DNA from: Spirochaetia bacterium
GTDB lineage: Bacteria; Spirochaetota; Leptospiria; Turneriellales; JAOUOS01
Assembly: GCA_029880265.1 (NCBI GenBank)
Contig: JAOUOT010000012.1
Coordinates: 28,125-92,124 of the forward strand
Direction of reading: 5' to 3'
Length of the DNA: 64,000 nt
A program made the translations under genes and the position numbers. Below are positions 24,988-33,996 of the stretch, piece after piece. The notes below the pieces were generated by a model that worked only from the letters and a program-made list of their open reading frames with translations, was not told the DNA's origin and searched no databases. Within the stretch, counting starts at the first letter, position 1. Every line of letters begins with the position of its first letter.

Positions 24988-26532
24988 ATGAAGAGTATCA
25001 ACAGATTTAAACAAATATTGATTGTATTACTATTTATAGGCGGCCTAAATACGCTTTTTGCCTCGGCCGCCGGCAATGGCGACACAATACCGAAGCCCCT
25101 ATCGTCTTATAATGACGGCAATTTAACCGGCGTGACCGATATTTTGGTAAACCGTATAAAAGAAGAACCTTTTAATCTTGTCGCTACGCTTATATTTCTT
25201 TTGGCAATCATTCACACTTTTATAAGCGGTAAATTTCGGGCCATCGCGCATGATTTAGAGCATCATCATAAAAAGAAAATAGAGAAAAAGCCAAAGTCTA
25301 AAGACGTAAAATATGAGAACGAAAATGCCGTAGAAGAAGAAGTCAGTTTCACCGCCGAGATAATGCACTTTTTAGGTGAAATAGAGGTGGTCTTTGGCTT
25401 ATGGGTTTTAATTTTGATAGGTTCCATCTTTTTTTACTTCGACTGGCATGCCGCCATGGATTATATTTCTCACAAGGTAAACTTTACAGAGCCTATGTTT
25501 GTGGTTGTAATAATGGCGCTTGCTTCAACAAGACCTGTTTTAAGACTATCAGAGCAAAGCCTTGAAATCGTCTCTAGATTAGGCGGAGGCTCTGCGGCCG
25601 CATGGTGGTTTTCAATTCTAACGATAGGCCCCATACTTGGGTCTTTTATAACAGAGCCCGGCGCCATGACTATTTCGGCAATGCTTTTAGCGAACCAATT
25701 TTACAAAAGAAAGCCAAGCGTAAAATTTGCCTATGCCACAATTGGTCTGTTGTTTGTTAACATATCAGTAGGCGGAACTCTTTCGCACTTTGCGGCGCCC
25801 CCCGTTTTAATGGTAGCCTCAAAATGGAACTGGGATTTAACATTCATGTTAACAAACTACGGCTGGAAAGCAATCATAGGCATAGTAACAGCAAATACAT
25901 TATATTTTTTAATCTTTCGAAACGAGTTTAAGAAATTAAGCGAACTGCCCAAATGGGACGTTACAAAAGCTGTATCTATTAAATGGGAAGAAAGACCTGA
26001 CCCTATACCGACATGGGTTACTTTGATTCACTTATTTTTTCTTGGTTGGACAGTTTTTACCGCCCATTATCCCCCTCTTTTTATAGGAGGGTTTTTATTG
26101 TTTTTAGGGTTCGCTCAGGCAACCATACATCATCAAAACAGAGTCGACTTAAAACCCCCTCTTCTTGTAGGTTTTTTTCTCGCCGGGTTAGTTATTCACG
26201 GCGGATTGCAGGGCTGGTGGATAGCCCCGGTACTTGGCAGTCTAGACGAAATTTCTTTAATGCTAGGGGCCACGGTACTTACCGCCTTTAACGATAATGC
26301 GGCAATCACCTATTTAAGTACGCTCGTTCCAAATTTTTCAGATATTATGAAATATGCAGTTGTAGCGGGCGCCGTTACCGGCGGCGGGCTTACCGTAATC
26401 GCGAACGCGCCAAACCCCGCCGGTCAAAGCATTTTATCAAAATATTTTGAACTAGGGGTCTCGCCCGCGAAACTGGCGTTGGGTGCGTTTATCCCAACAA
26501 TTATTATGGGGTTGGCTTTTATGCTTTTATAA
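24988..26532 (+). CDS. putative Na+/H+ antiporter (ion transporter superfamily)
   Basis: 514 aa. An N-terminal hydrophobic segment is followed by a periplasmic or linker region, one helix, a His/Lys-rich cytoplasmic stretch (about 90-115) and about ten more transmembrane segments. Family-like motifs include ASTRPVLRL, ITEPGAMTISAMLLA, SVGGTLSHFAAPPVLMVA and, near the end, TAFNDNAAITYLSTLVP and ANAPNPAGQSIL. These fit the putative Na+/H+ antiporter branch of the ArsB/NhaD superfamily, with Asp/Asn in paired re-entrant loops. AGAGG precedes the ATG. The substrate is inferred from family only. Confidence 0.75.
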   Translation: MKSINRFKQILIVLLFIGGLNTLFASAAGNGDTIPKPLSSYNDGNLTGVTDILVNRIKEEPFNLVATLIFLLAIIHTFISGKFRAIAHDLEHHHKKKIEKKPKSKDVKYENENAVEEEVSFTAEIMHFLGEIEVVFGLWVLILIGSIFFYFDWHAAMDYISHKVNFTEPMFVVVIMALASTRPVLRLSEQSLEIVSRLGGGSAAAWWFSILTIGPILGSFITEPGAMTISAMLLANQFYKRKPSVKFAYATIGLLFVNISVGGTLSHFAAPPVLMVASKWNWDLTFMLTNYGWKAIIGIVTANTLYFLIFRNEFKKLSELPKWDVTKAVSIKWEERPDPIPTWVTLIHLFFLGWTVFTAHYPPLFIGGFLLFLGFAQATIHHQNRVDLKPPLLVGFFLAGLVIHGGLQGWWIAPVLGSLDEISLMLGATVLTAFNDNAAITYLSTLVPNFSDIMKYAVVAGAVTGGGLTVIANAPNPAGQSILSKYFELGVSPAKLALGAFIPTIIMGLAFMLL

Positions 26533-26535
26533 AAA

Positions 26536-27540
26536 ATGTCTATAAAATGCTTAATACCGGCCGCAGGCACAGGAACCCGTATGCGGCCTTTTACGCACAG
26601 TCTCCCGAAGGCTATGCTGCCAGTAGCGGGAAAACCGGCTGTTTATCATATTATCGACGTAGTTAAAGAAGCAGGGGTTTCTGATTTTGTCATTATCACC
26701 GGATACTTGTGTCATTTAATGGAATCAGAAATTTTAAAGGCATACCCGCAATTAAACATAGAATTTGTCAGGCAAAAAGAACAAAAAGGACTGGGCCACG
26801 CATGCTATATGGCCAAAGAAAAATTCTCTGAGAATGACGGTCTTTTAATCATCTACGGAGATACCTTGTTTAAAGCAGATTTGAATAAAATGTTAAACTC
26901 TGAAAAACCGGTAATCGGCGTTTACGAGGTAGAAGACGCCAGAAGATTTGGCGTTGTTATTCTTGATGAAAACAAAGAAAATATTACAGACTTTATTGAA
27001 AAACCCGAAATTCCTCCTACAAATCTTGTGATACCCGGTGTAAATTATTTTCCTAAGGCAGGCTCTTTATTTAACGCTCTTAAGCATATTATTGAAAATA
27101 ATATTAAATCTAAAAACGAATTTCAAATTACAGACGCTTTCGCGCATATGATTAAAAATGAAAATATACAAATGACCTATCAAAAAATTGACGCATGGTT
27201 CGACACGGGAACCCTTGACGAGATGCTGGCAAGTAACAAAAAAATTCTACAAACAAACGGTAATTTCAATTCGGCTCAAACAGATAACGCAAAAATTAAT
27301 GAACCTGTTTACATCGCTAAAAATGTTCGAATACTTAACTCTGAAATAGGGCCTTTCGCGAGTATCGCAGAGGGCTCTGTAATAGAAGACAGCGTCATAA
27401 ATTCTTCAATCATTGATATCAATTCAGAAATTAAAAACTCTAAAATAGAAGAAAGCATTCTGGGCAGAAATGTTCACCTTAAAAATTTTCAAGGGAAAAT
27501 TCTTTTAGGAGACAACGGCCGCATTGTCTGCGACGAATAG
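26536..27540 (+). CDS. sugar-1-phosphate nucleotidyltransferase (RmlA/GalU type, long form)
   Basis: 334 aa. The N-terminal domain has the pyrophosphorylase signature GTGTRMRPFTHSLPKAMLP, then IIYGDTLF with the metal-site Asp and GVVILDENKENITDFIEKP. The C-terminal part (about 255-330) has hexapeptide-like repeats of a left-handed beta-helix. It activates a sugar-1-phosphate with an NTP for surface polysaccharide synthesis; the exact nucleotide and sugar cannot be read. It lies 4 nt after the antiporter stop, so the two may be co-transcribed. Confidence 0.82.
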   Translation: MSIKCLIPAAGTGTRMRPFTHSLPKAMLPVAGKPAVYHIIDVVKEAGVSDFVIITGYLCHLMESEILKAYPQLNIEFVRQKEQKGLGHACYMAKEKFSENDGLLIIYGDTLFKADLNKMLNSEKPVIGVYEVEDARRFGVVILDENKENITDFIEKPEIPPTNLVIPGVNYFPKAGSLFNALKHIIENNIKSKNEFQITDAFAHMIKNENIQMTYQKIDAWFDTGTLDEMLASNKKILQTNGNFNSAQTDNAKINEPVYIAKNVRILNSEIGPFASIAEGSVIEDSVINSSIIDINSEIKNSKIEESILGRNVHLKNFQGKILLGDNGRIVCDE

Positions 27541-27545
27541 TTAAG

Positions 27546-28085
27546 TCATGAAAACGGAATATAACTGCCGTCTTTTGAAAGATAAAGAACCGGCGCCTTG
27601 GTTTCTGAAATATAAGTAAATTTATCAAGAGCCTGAAAATATTTTTCGTATTTATTTAGCATTGAGATCTTAAATTTTCTTGCGATTGTCCAGTGAGGTA
27701 TGAAACTTTCAGTTTTTCTAAAAATAAATTCTTTTGGCAAATCGCCCAGTTGATTTTCTATTATTTTCTGAATACTAAAAACCTGCTCTGAAGTTTCTTT
27801 CAAATACAGTACCTGCGCCCTGTAAAAATAAGCGAAACCCGAAATTATAGAGCTTATATTGTTTGAAAGATTTTTTTTAAATAATTTTTTTTCCACGATT
27901 TCGCCCAACAATTTAAACTCGGTAATTGTCAATGCGGGCCAGAAAACAAGGGTCAAATGAATTTTTTCATAAATTACCCACCTGAGGGGAGGTTTTTCTT
28001 TTCCTCTTTGAAAAGCTTTCATCTTTTCAGAAAGCCCCAAAGGCGAAGGCAAGGCTAAAAAAACACGATATCTTTTTTCATCCAT
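27546..28085 (-). CDS. thpR: RNA 2',3'-cyclic phosphodiesterase (2H family)
   Basis: 179 aa from the ATG at 28085; a TTG ten codons earlier overlaps the upstream stop but lacks a Shine-Dalgarno. The protein begins at the usual first strand (RVFLALP). The two HxTx motifs that define 2H phosphoesterases are HLTL and HWTI, about 80 residues apart. ThpR/LigT enzymes open cyclic phosphates on RNA ends. It converges on the sugar nucleotidyltransferase gene with a 5-nt gap and lies just downstream of the broken thiD. Confidence 0.82.
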   Translation of the reverse strand: MDEKRYRVFLALPSPLGLSEKMKAFQRGKEKPPLRWVIYEKIHLTLVFWPALTITEFKLLGEIVEKKLFKKNLSNNISSIISGFAYFYRAQVLYLKETSEQVFSIQKIIENQLGDLPKEFIFRKTESFIPHWTIARKFKISMLNKYEKYFQALDKFTYISETKAPVLYLSKDGSYIPFS

Positions 28086-28111
28086 AAAATTTACAAACAA
28101 AAAGATTAAAA

Positions 28112-28579
28112 TCAAGAAAAATGGCTCATCAGGCCAAACCCGTCTGAAGAAGGAAAATGCGCGGTTTTTATTAGTCTTCTAACATACTCTTTAGCTTTTT
28201 TAACCGACTCTGGCATCGTTTTATTCTGCGCCAATAACGCGGCAACTGCAGACGCAAAAGTACATCCGGTGCCATGCACATTTCTTACGCTGAGTCGTTT
28301 TGATTTTTCACAGTAAATGCGATTTCCGTCAAAATAAATATCCGTCGCTGTTTCTTCTTTAAGATGACCGCCCTTTATAACAACCCACTTTGATCCGAAA
28401 TCTTTGATTTTATAAGCGGCTTCTTTCATTTCTTCGACCGTCTTAATTTCTTTTTTAACCAAGAACGAAGCCTCTTCAACATTAGGAGTAACAACCTCCG
28501 CTAAAGGGAATAGCTCTCGTACCATTTTCTCGACGGCTTTTTTGCTTAAAAGCCGTTTGCCGCTCCCTGAAATCATCAC
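28112..28579 (-). pseudogene. thiD: thiD C-terminal fragment after frameshift
   Basis: About 155 codons encoding the C-terminal two thirds of hydroxymethylpyrimidine (phosphate) kinase: MISGSGKRLL, VVTPNVEEASFL, WVVIKGGH and NVHGTGCTFASAVAA, the anion-hole and catalytic Asp region shifted to the family's HGTGC. The frame is also open upstream of 28579, reading a plausible KLVVDPV strand that joins onto the N-terminal fragment if one base is added at 28630-28634. On its own it lacks the ATP/substrate N-terminal half. Confidence 0.85.
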
Positions 28580-28587
28580 AGGATCAA

Positions 28588-28932
28588 CTACCAGTTTCTT
28601 AAAATTAAACTTATGATATGCATTAATAATTTTTCGATTATTTTCTCGTTAACAAGCATTCCTGTTTTGACGGCGTCGATATTAAAGTCTTTCGCAACGG
28701 CATCTATTTGCTTAAAAACAAACGCCGGCGAAACATCGTATATCTCTTTTACTTTTTTCGTGTTTTGAGCGGTTAAAGCGGTAATGGCCGATAATCCAAG
28801 ACAATCAAATGCCGCGAAGGTTTTTAAATCGGCCTGTATTCCGGCGCCGCCGCTGGAATCAGAGCCTGCGACGGTTAAGACTGCCGGTATCTTTTCATGT
28901 TTCTTGTCAGATATCATGTGTAAAAAGGTCAT
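28588..28932 (-). pseudogene. thiD: thiD N-terminal fragment before frameshift
   Basis: 114 codons. The sequence is a normal ThiD N-terminus ([49 protein letters not shown]) and then leaves the family and stops. The break is at a five-base T-run (28630-28634; A-run on the coding strand). Adding one A restores the text EKIINAY and KLVVDPVMISGSG. ThiD phosphorylates HMP and HMP-P in thiamine synthesis. It may be a true pseudogene or a homopolymer error in the assembly. Confidence 0.88.
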
Positions 28933-29142
28933 ATTAGAATAACCAAAGGAAAATGCAAATAAATATTATTTTATTAGACTTTTTTAATATTCTTTTATAC
29001 ATTTCATTAATATTGTAATGCTAAAATTTTCTTTATATCTATTATGAGCAAAATAACTCTCTGATAAAATATGAATGTAAAGCTTGTTTAACAGTATTAC
29101 AAAAATTCAAGAAAAATATTTCTTTAAGGAGAAAAATAAATT

Positions 29143-29574
29143 ATGAAGAAAAAAATCAAAAAACTACCGGTAATTCTAACTTTTTTTCTATTGGCGGGTT
29201 TTTACTGCAAAGGAAGCCAAACAGCCAATACAGAACAAGCTTCGCCTATGGAAATTTCTTTTGATAATTTCTTGTCAACCTACAAGAGCGACAAAAATAT
29301 AAAAGTTTTAGACGTACGCGAATCTGGCGAATATGCCGCCGGACATGTACCAGGCGCAAAGTTGGCGCCTCTTTCACAGCTAAAAAGTCCTTCTGCTGAC
29401 CCCGAAAATCTCATACCTTACGCTAAAGGTGATAATATTTATGTGATTTGCAGATCGGGAAAAAGGTCAATGGCAGCGACCCAGATCATGAGAGGTTTAG
29501 GTTACACAAACGCAGTCTCTGTGCAAGGCGGCACTCTAGCATATATAAACAGCGGCAATGAGGTTGAAAAATAA
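29143..29574 (+). CDS. rhodanese-like protein, exported (probable lipoprotein)
   Basis: 143 aa. The hydrophobic N-terminus ends LLAGFYC, a loose lipobox with C22. A single rhodanese domain follows, with LDVRESGEYAAGHVPGA and the active-site loop CRSGKRS, so the catalytic cysteine is present. Periplasmic rhodanese lipoproteins are thought to handle sulfane sulfur. AAGGAG lies 11 nt before the ATG. It stands alone and is followed by a hairpin. Confidence 0.87.
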   Translation: MKKKIKKLPVILTFFLLAGFYCKGSQTANTEQASPMEISFDNFLSTYKSDKNIKVLDVRESGEYAAGHVPGAKLAPLSQLKSPSADPENLIPYAKGDNIYVICRSGKRSMAATQIMRGLGYTNAVSVQGGTLAYINSGNEVEK

Positions 29575-29602
29575 CATTCCTTTTTTAATAATGTATTAAA
29601 TA

Positions 29603-29638
29603 AAATTGAAAATGGCGCATACGCGCCATTTTCAATTT
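29603..29638. terminator. terminator-like hairpin after the rhodanese gene
   Basis: A perfect 16-bp stem pairs 29603-29618 with 29623-29638 around the 4-nt loop ATAC; the lower half is AT-rich and the upper half GC-rich. The stem ends in TTTCAATTT-like sequence followed by a C-run and then TTTTCTT, so it is a good but not perfect intrinsic terminator. Confidence 0.65.
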
Positions 29639-29776
29639 CCCCCCTCTTTTCTTCAAAATTTAGAAATAAAAAAATCAAAAATAAACTTGACGCTTTAGCT
29701 TCAATTATGAGACATAATATTTAATAAAAATATTCGGCTTATTTAGCTGAAAAAATATGCCGATATTAAATAAATA

Positions 29777-30583
29777 ATGAGCAAGACTCAAGTAATGGCA
29801 ATAAACGAAATAAGAAGAGACCTAAGGCGTATTATCAAAAACAATAATGTTGCCGCCCTTAAAACGGGAACAGAAATTGAAGACATGGGCCTAGATGAAA
29901 TTCTTTTTTTTAGAAAGATTTCTGAGAATATTATGCCTCTTATCGTTAAAATAGGGGGCCCTGAGGCAAGGCAAGATATTAGAACCTGCTTAAAAGCCGA
30001 TGTAGACTGTATTTTGGCCCCGATGGTAGAAACGGTATATGCGTTAAGAAACTTTATTGAATCGGTACATGAAATTTCGGCTGAATACAAAAAGCCGATT
30101 CCTAAATTAGCCATGAACTTAGAAAGCATTACGGCATACAATAACCTTGATTTAATGATTGACTCAACTGTATTTAAGTACTTATATCAAGTAACTATCG
30201 GCAGGGGTGATTTCTCAAAAAGTATTCATCTTTCAGTTGACGACGACGAAATTATATCTCTAACGGCCAATGCAGTTAAAAAACTTAAACGATGCGGCGT
30301 CGTCACGTCTGTAGGCGGAGGGCTTAAACTCGAATCTATAGCCTCGGTTCTGCCAAAACTACCGACAGATAGAATGAATACACGTCATATCGTTATATTA
30401 AATAATAAATCTTTTCAAAAAAACCCCGTTAAAAATTTATTCGAGATATTATTATTTGAAAGGAAACTATATGAATCAATGTGTACGATATTTCCCGAAA
30501 GAAAAAACTTTTATAAAAACAGAATTGAAATCTTAGACGCCCGTTTAGGCCCGATTAGAGCGGTATCAGCCGTAAAAAATTAA
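29777..30583 (+). CDS. HpcH/HpaI aldolase / citrate lyase family protein
   Basis: 268 aa, a predicted TIM barrel. Family-like strands include NVAALKTGTEIEDMG, MPLIVKIGGPEA, DCILAPMVET and AMNLES, with the Glu/Asp metal-ligand pattern at the barrel mouth, then GRGDFSKSI. Members cleave or form C-C bonds in 2-oxo acids or act on citryl/malyl-CoA; this one is divergent and the substrate is unknown. It is monocistronic and convergent with purN. Confidence 0.65.
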   Translation: MSKTQVMAINEIRRDLRRIIKNNNVAALKTGTEIEDMGLDEILFFRKISENIMPLIVKIGGPEARQDIRTCLKADVDCILAPMVETVYALRNFIESVHEISAEYKKPIPKLAMNLESITAYNNLDLMIDSTVFKYLYQVTIGRGDFSKSIHLSVDDDEIISLTANAVKKLKRCGVVTSVGGGLKLESIASVLPKLPTDRMNTRHIVILNNKSFQKNPVKNLFEILLFERKLYESMCTIFPERKNFYKNRIEILDARLGPIRAVSAVKN

Positions 30584-30587
30584 TATT

Positions 30588-31214
30588 CTATTTGAAAATT
30601 ATTGTACGGTTATTTAATTCAAAGCCGTTAAAAAGTTTTTTTAACGCCAAAGAATAAGTTTCATGTTCGGCTTTCAATATTCTCTTAGATAATGTTTCTT
30701 CTGTATCGTCTGGCAAGATATCGACTACTTTCTGTAATACAATAGGTCCTGTGTCGCAGCCCTCGTCAATTAAATGCACCGTACATCCCGAATAACGAAC
30801 GCCGTAATCTAACGCCTGTTTTTGGGCTTTTAACCCGGGAAAAGACGGCAAAAGAGCCGGATGAATATTGACGATTCTATTCTTATAATTCTCGAGAATA
30901 TTTTTTCGAACAAGCCTCATATAACCGGCGCAAATAACCCATTCTACTTGCTTGTCTTTTAATACCTTTACAAGTTCGGCTTCGTATTCTTCAAATTTTA
31001 AAAACTCTTTGGGCGAAAAACTCTTGGTTTCAACGCCAAACGTTTTTGCTTTTTGAAGACCCTGCGCGTCTGCTTTATCGCTGAAGACCATTACCGGTTT
31101 GGCTTTTAGCTTTTTTGCCTTTATATTCTTTAAGATAGCGCCCATGTTCGAGCCTCTACCCGAAATTAAAAACGCGATTCGAGGGATTTCTTTCTTTGAG
31201 AAAATAAAATTCAT
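30588..31214 (-). CDS. purN: phosphoribosylglycinamide formyltransferase
   Basis: 208 aa. The GAR transformylase signatures are present: FLISGRGSNMGAIL (phosphate-binding loop), VICAGYMRLV, NIHPALLPSFPG with the catalytic Asn/His, and HLIDEGCDTGPIV with the conserved Asp. It transfers formyl from 10-formyl-THF to GAR in purine synthesis. It ends 4 nt from the HpcH-like gene and follows a small anchored protein gene by 20 nt. Confidence 0.94.
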   Translation of the reverse strand: MNFIFSKKEIPRIAFLISGRGSNMGAILKNIKAKKLKAKPVMVFSDKADAQGLQKAKTFGVETKSFSPKEFLKFEEYEAELVKVLKDKQVEWVICAGYMRLVRKNILENYKNRIVNIHPALLPSFPGLKAQKQALDYGVRYSGCTVHLIDEGCDTGPIVLQKVVDILPDDTEETLSKRILKAEHETYSLALKKLFNGFELNNRTIIFK

Positions 31215-31234
31215 TTAAGAAACTTAAAAATAAA

Positions 31235-31708
31235 TTAATAAATAAGTTTTTCTATTCTTTGGGCGCTGCAAAATTTATCAGCAAACGAACAGTAGTAAAT
31301 AATCGCCTTAAAAGCATACTGGCCATTCTTTAGTTTTTCATTTTTAATTTCTACAGGGTCAACGCTTTCAAAGTAATCAGAATCTTCTGACGAAATTTTG
31401 CCCTTTATTTTCTCCATTGCTTGAATTAGGGCTCCATATTTTTTAATTTTTTCGGATACTTTGTTTTCTTTTACATGTTCGGGAGATAATTTATAGATCT
31501 CAATCTGATGAGGACCGTCTTTTTGAACGCCGTAACCTTTTTCAACCTTAAAATACAAAGTAACCTCAGAATTTTTTTTCTTAGAGTCTACATTTATAAC
31601 TGACGTTCCAAAATTCCACGCTATAAAAAGAGCGAATATCAAAAAAAGACTTATAAGTCTAATGGTTCTTTTGCTTTTATTGCGATATATTTTAATAAAA
31701 TTTGACAT
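31235..31708 (-). CDS. membrane-anchored protein of unknown function
   Basis: 157 aa from the ATG at 31708, chosen because GAGAG lies just upstream; the frame is open to 31786. One transmembrane segment (about residues 17-35) is followed by a periplasmic domain rich in charged residues. The C-terminus has a conserved-looking FKAIIYYCSFADKFC motif with two cysteines seven residues apart, similar to endings seen in thioredoxin-fold or DsbD-like envelope proteins. I cannot name the family. It is followed by purN. Confidence 0.55.
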   Translation of the reverse strand: MSNFIKIYRNKSKRTIRLISLFLIFALFIAWNFGTSVINVDSKKKNSEVTLYFKVEKGYGVQKDGPHQIEIYKLSPEHVKENKVSEKIKKYGALIQAMEKIKGKISSEDSDYFESVDPVEIKNEKLKNGQYAFKAIIYYCSFADKFCSAQRIEKLIY

Positions 31709-31804
31709 ATTTATTCTCTCATTTTCATAACATTGATTATTAATATAAAACGATTTTGAACTTAATAACCGGCCTGTCAAGCTCAAAAAAATTGAAGCGT
31801 TAAC

Positions 31805-31955
31805 GGGGCTGTGTAATAAGTCGTATTTCGATACATTTTCTGCCGTTCATCGAGTGAAAAATGCCGAAAATCAGGCATTTTTCGCATCGTAAGCAAAGCT
31901 GGCCGAAGGCTTATGAGGCAGAAAACACTCAATAACCGACTTATTTCACAACCCC
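31805..31955. mobile_element. MITE-like palindromic element
   Basis: About 151 bp with imperfect terminal inverted repeats of about 40 nt. The outer 19 nt match at 17 positions (GGGGYTGTG...AATAAGTCG) and the inner edge matches exactly (TTTTCTGCC). Inside is a perfect 10-bp hairpin (31856-31865 with 31874-31883). There is no open frame and no evident target-site duplication. It lies 27 nt beyond the glutamine synthetase stop. It could be a non-autonomous transposon or a REP-type element. Confidence 0.55.
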
Positions 31956-31982
31956 CTTCTTCTTAGAAATCTGACGCTTTAT

Positions 31983-33005
31983 TTATTTTAAAGCGTTTTT
32001 TACTGTTTTTATAATTCGCGCCGCCGCCTTGTAAGGGTCTGCATTTGAAGCGCAACGACGGTCTTCTAACCAGCCTTTCCATCCCCTTTCTACGGTGGCT
32101 ATAGGAATTCGAATTGAAGCGCCTCTATCAGAGACTCCATACGAAAATTTGTTTATATGCTGGGTTTCATGAAGCCCTGTCAGCCGGTTTTCATTACCGT
32201 GCCCGTATACGTCAATATGGGCCTGAATTATCTCTTGAGAAGCGCCAAATGCCTCGCAAACCTTCTCATAAATCGCTTTATCGCCGCATTCCCTTAATAC
32301 AGAATTAGAGAAATTGGCGTGCATTCCTGAACCGTTCCAGTCGCCCTCGACAGGTTTAGGATCAAGGTTTATACGAACATTATGAACTTCGCCGATTCTT
32401 TCGAGAAGATATCTGGCAACCCATACCTGATCGCCGGCGGCTTTAGCGCCTTTGGCAAAAATCTGGTATTCCCATTGTCCCTTCATGACTTCGGCGTTTA
32501 TACCTTCAATATTCAACCCAGCGTCAATGCACATATCTAAATGCTCTTCGGCAATATCGCGGCCAATATTGAACTCTGCCCCTACCGAACAGTAATATGG
32601 CCCCTGCGGCGCAGGATAATATCCCGGAGCGGGAAATCCGTATGGAGAATGCGTGTTTAAATCCCACAATACGTATTCCTGTTCAAAACCAAACCAAAAA
32701 TCGCCGTCATCATCGTCAATAGTAGCGCGGCCATTTGATACATGCGGAGTTTTATCGGGATTTAATACTTCTGTCATCACAAGGTATCCGTCTTTTCTGC
32801 CCGGATCTGGACAAATAAACACCGGCTTAAGCAAGCAATCAGAAGACCCGCCTTCAGCCTGCCTGGTAGACGATCCGTCAAAAGACCACATTGGCGCGCT
32901 CTCAAGCTTACCGTCAAATTTATCGACAACCAAAGTTTTACTTCTCATTAACTGGGTTGGCTTGTATCCATCTAGCCATATATATTCTAATTTAGATTTA
33001 CTCAA
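31983..33005 (-). CDS. glnII: glutamine synthetase, GSII (eukaryotic-like) type
   Basis: 340 aa, the length of GSII rather than the roughly 470 aa of GSI. GSII landmarks are present: LEYIWLDGYKP, MWSFDGSSTRQAEG, FWFGFEQEYVL, NAEVMKGQWEYQIF, GDWNGSGMHANFS and the C-terminal RGASIRIP. It makes glutamine from glutamate and ammonia. The start codon is TTG at 33005, supported by AAGGAG at ideal spacing and by the protein beginning at the conserved N-terminus. The adenylylation loop of GSI is absent, so that control does not apply. Confidence 0.93.
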   Translation of the reverse strand: MSKSKLEYIWLDGYKPTQLMRSKTLVVDKFDGKLESAPMWSFDGSSTRQAEGGSSDCLLKPVFICPDPGRKDGYLVMTEVLNPDKTPHVSNGRATIDDDDGDFWFGFEQEYVLWDLNTHSPYGFPAPGYYPAPQGPYYCSVGAEFNIGRDIAEEHLDMCIDAGLNIEGINAEVMKGQWEYQIFAKGAKAAGDQVWVARYLLERIGEVHNVRINLDPKPVEGDWNGSGMHANFSNSVLRECGDKAIYEKVCEAFGASQEIIQAHIDVYGHGNENRLTGLHETQHINKFSYGVSDRGASIRIPIATVERGWKGWLEDRRCASNADPYKAAARIIKTVKNALK

Positions 33006-33231
33006 AATTTTCTCCTTTTATCTTGTTTTATTCATGTTGGTATTATATTAACATGAATATGATTTTTGTTAAATTAAGCCTGTAGTTAACGCCACGAAGT
33101 TACAACGCGAATTCAAGCTTTCTACTTATTATATAGCAAATTTCGTGCCAAAAGAATGAACGATATACCAGATTACCATATAATCAACATGAATGCATTT
33201 TCGACATTGTGTTTACAAAACAAACACACTG

Positions 33232-33993
33232 CTATCGATTGTAATTTACTAGCGAAAGGAATGATTCGAGCAAAAGACTTGCGCCGCCTACCAATGCGCC
33301 GTCAATATCTTCCTGCTGCATTAAAGACTTTATATTGTCAGGCTTAACAGAGCCTCCGTATAATATTCTCATTTGCCCGGCGGCCTCTTCATTAAAAATA
33401 CGCGTCAGCGTTTTTCGTATTATTTTATGAACATGATTGGCGTCTTTAGGAGTAGCGGTCTTCCCTGTTCCGATTGCCCAAATTGGCTCATAAGCAATAT
33501 AGAGTTCCTGCAATTTATTAATACCTACATCTTGAAACGCGCTTTCAAGCTCATCTACAACAACCATTTCAGTAACTCCGTTTTCTCTTTCTTCTAAAGA
33601 TTCGCCTACGCATAGCATCACTTTAAGGTTACATGCTAAAGCCTGTAATATTTTTTTATTAACTGTTTCATAATCTTCATGAAAATAATGCCGTCTCTCT
33701 GAGTGACCAATTAAAACATGCGTACATCCGGCGTCTTTTAACTGATAACCCGCAATCTCTCCGGTATAGGCGCCTATACCTTCAAAGTATACATTTTGCC
33801 CCCCAAGGCCAATATTTGTATTTTTAATAATATCTGATACCGCCGGTATCTGCAAAAAAGAAGGAAATAATATAATTTCTTTGTCTGCGATATCGGCTGT
33901 ACTTGTTGTTATCTTTTGAGCAAGCGTTACCGCTTCATCAATAGTTAAATTCATCTTCCAGTTAGCCGCTATTACAGGAGTTCTCATAATCAA
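33232..33993 (-). CDS. tpiA: triosephosphate isomerase
   Basis: 253 aa. TPI motifs are complete: AANWKMN (N and K of the active site), IGHSERR with the catalytic His, AYEPIWAIGTGKTATP with the catalytic Glu and the lid loop, and YGGSVKPDN. It interconverts DHAP and G3P. Two starts are possible: TTG at 33993, 6 nt after AAAAGG, and ATG at 33987. I list the TTG because its spacing is better; glnII in this window also uses TTG. It follows rfaE1 by 3 nt. Confidence 0.96.
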   Translation of the reverse strand: MIMRTPVIAANWKMNLTIDEAVTLAQKITTSTADIADKEIILFPSFLQIPAVSDIIKNTNIGLGGQNVYFEGIGAYTGEIAGYQLKDAGCTHVLIGHSERRHYFHEDYETVNKKILQALACNLKVMLCVGESLEERENGVTEMVVVDELESAFQDVGINKLQELYIAYEPIWAIGTGKTATPKDANHVHKIIRKTLTRIFNEEAAGQMRILYGGSVKPDNIKSLMQQEDIDGALVGGASLLLESFLSLVNYNR

Positions 33994-33996
33994 TAT

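Noticed and set aside
28620..28640. Programmed -1 frameshift in thiD
   Set aside because: The site is only a five-base A-run without a classical slippery heptamer or a clear downstream structure; an indel is the simpler reading.
28933..29142. TPP riboswitch before thiD
   Set aside because: No thi-box sequence (CTGAGA with its partner) was seen on the minus strand.
33156..33347. Small plus-strand frame beside tpiA
   Set aside because: It overlaps the tpiA 3' end on the other strand and has no ribosome site or family pattern.
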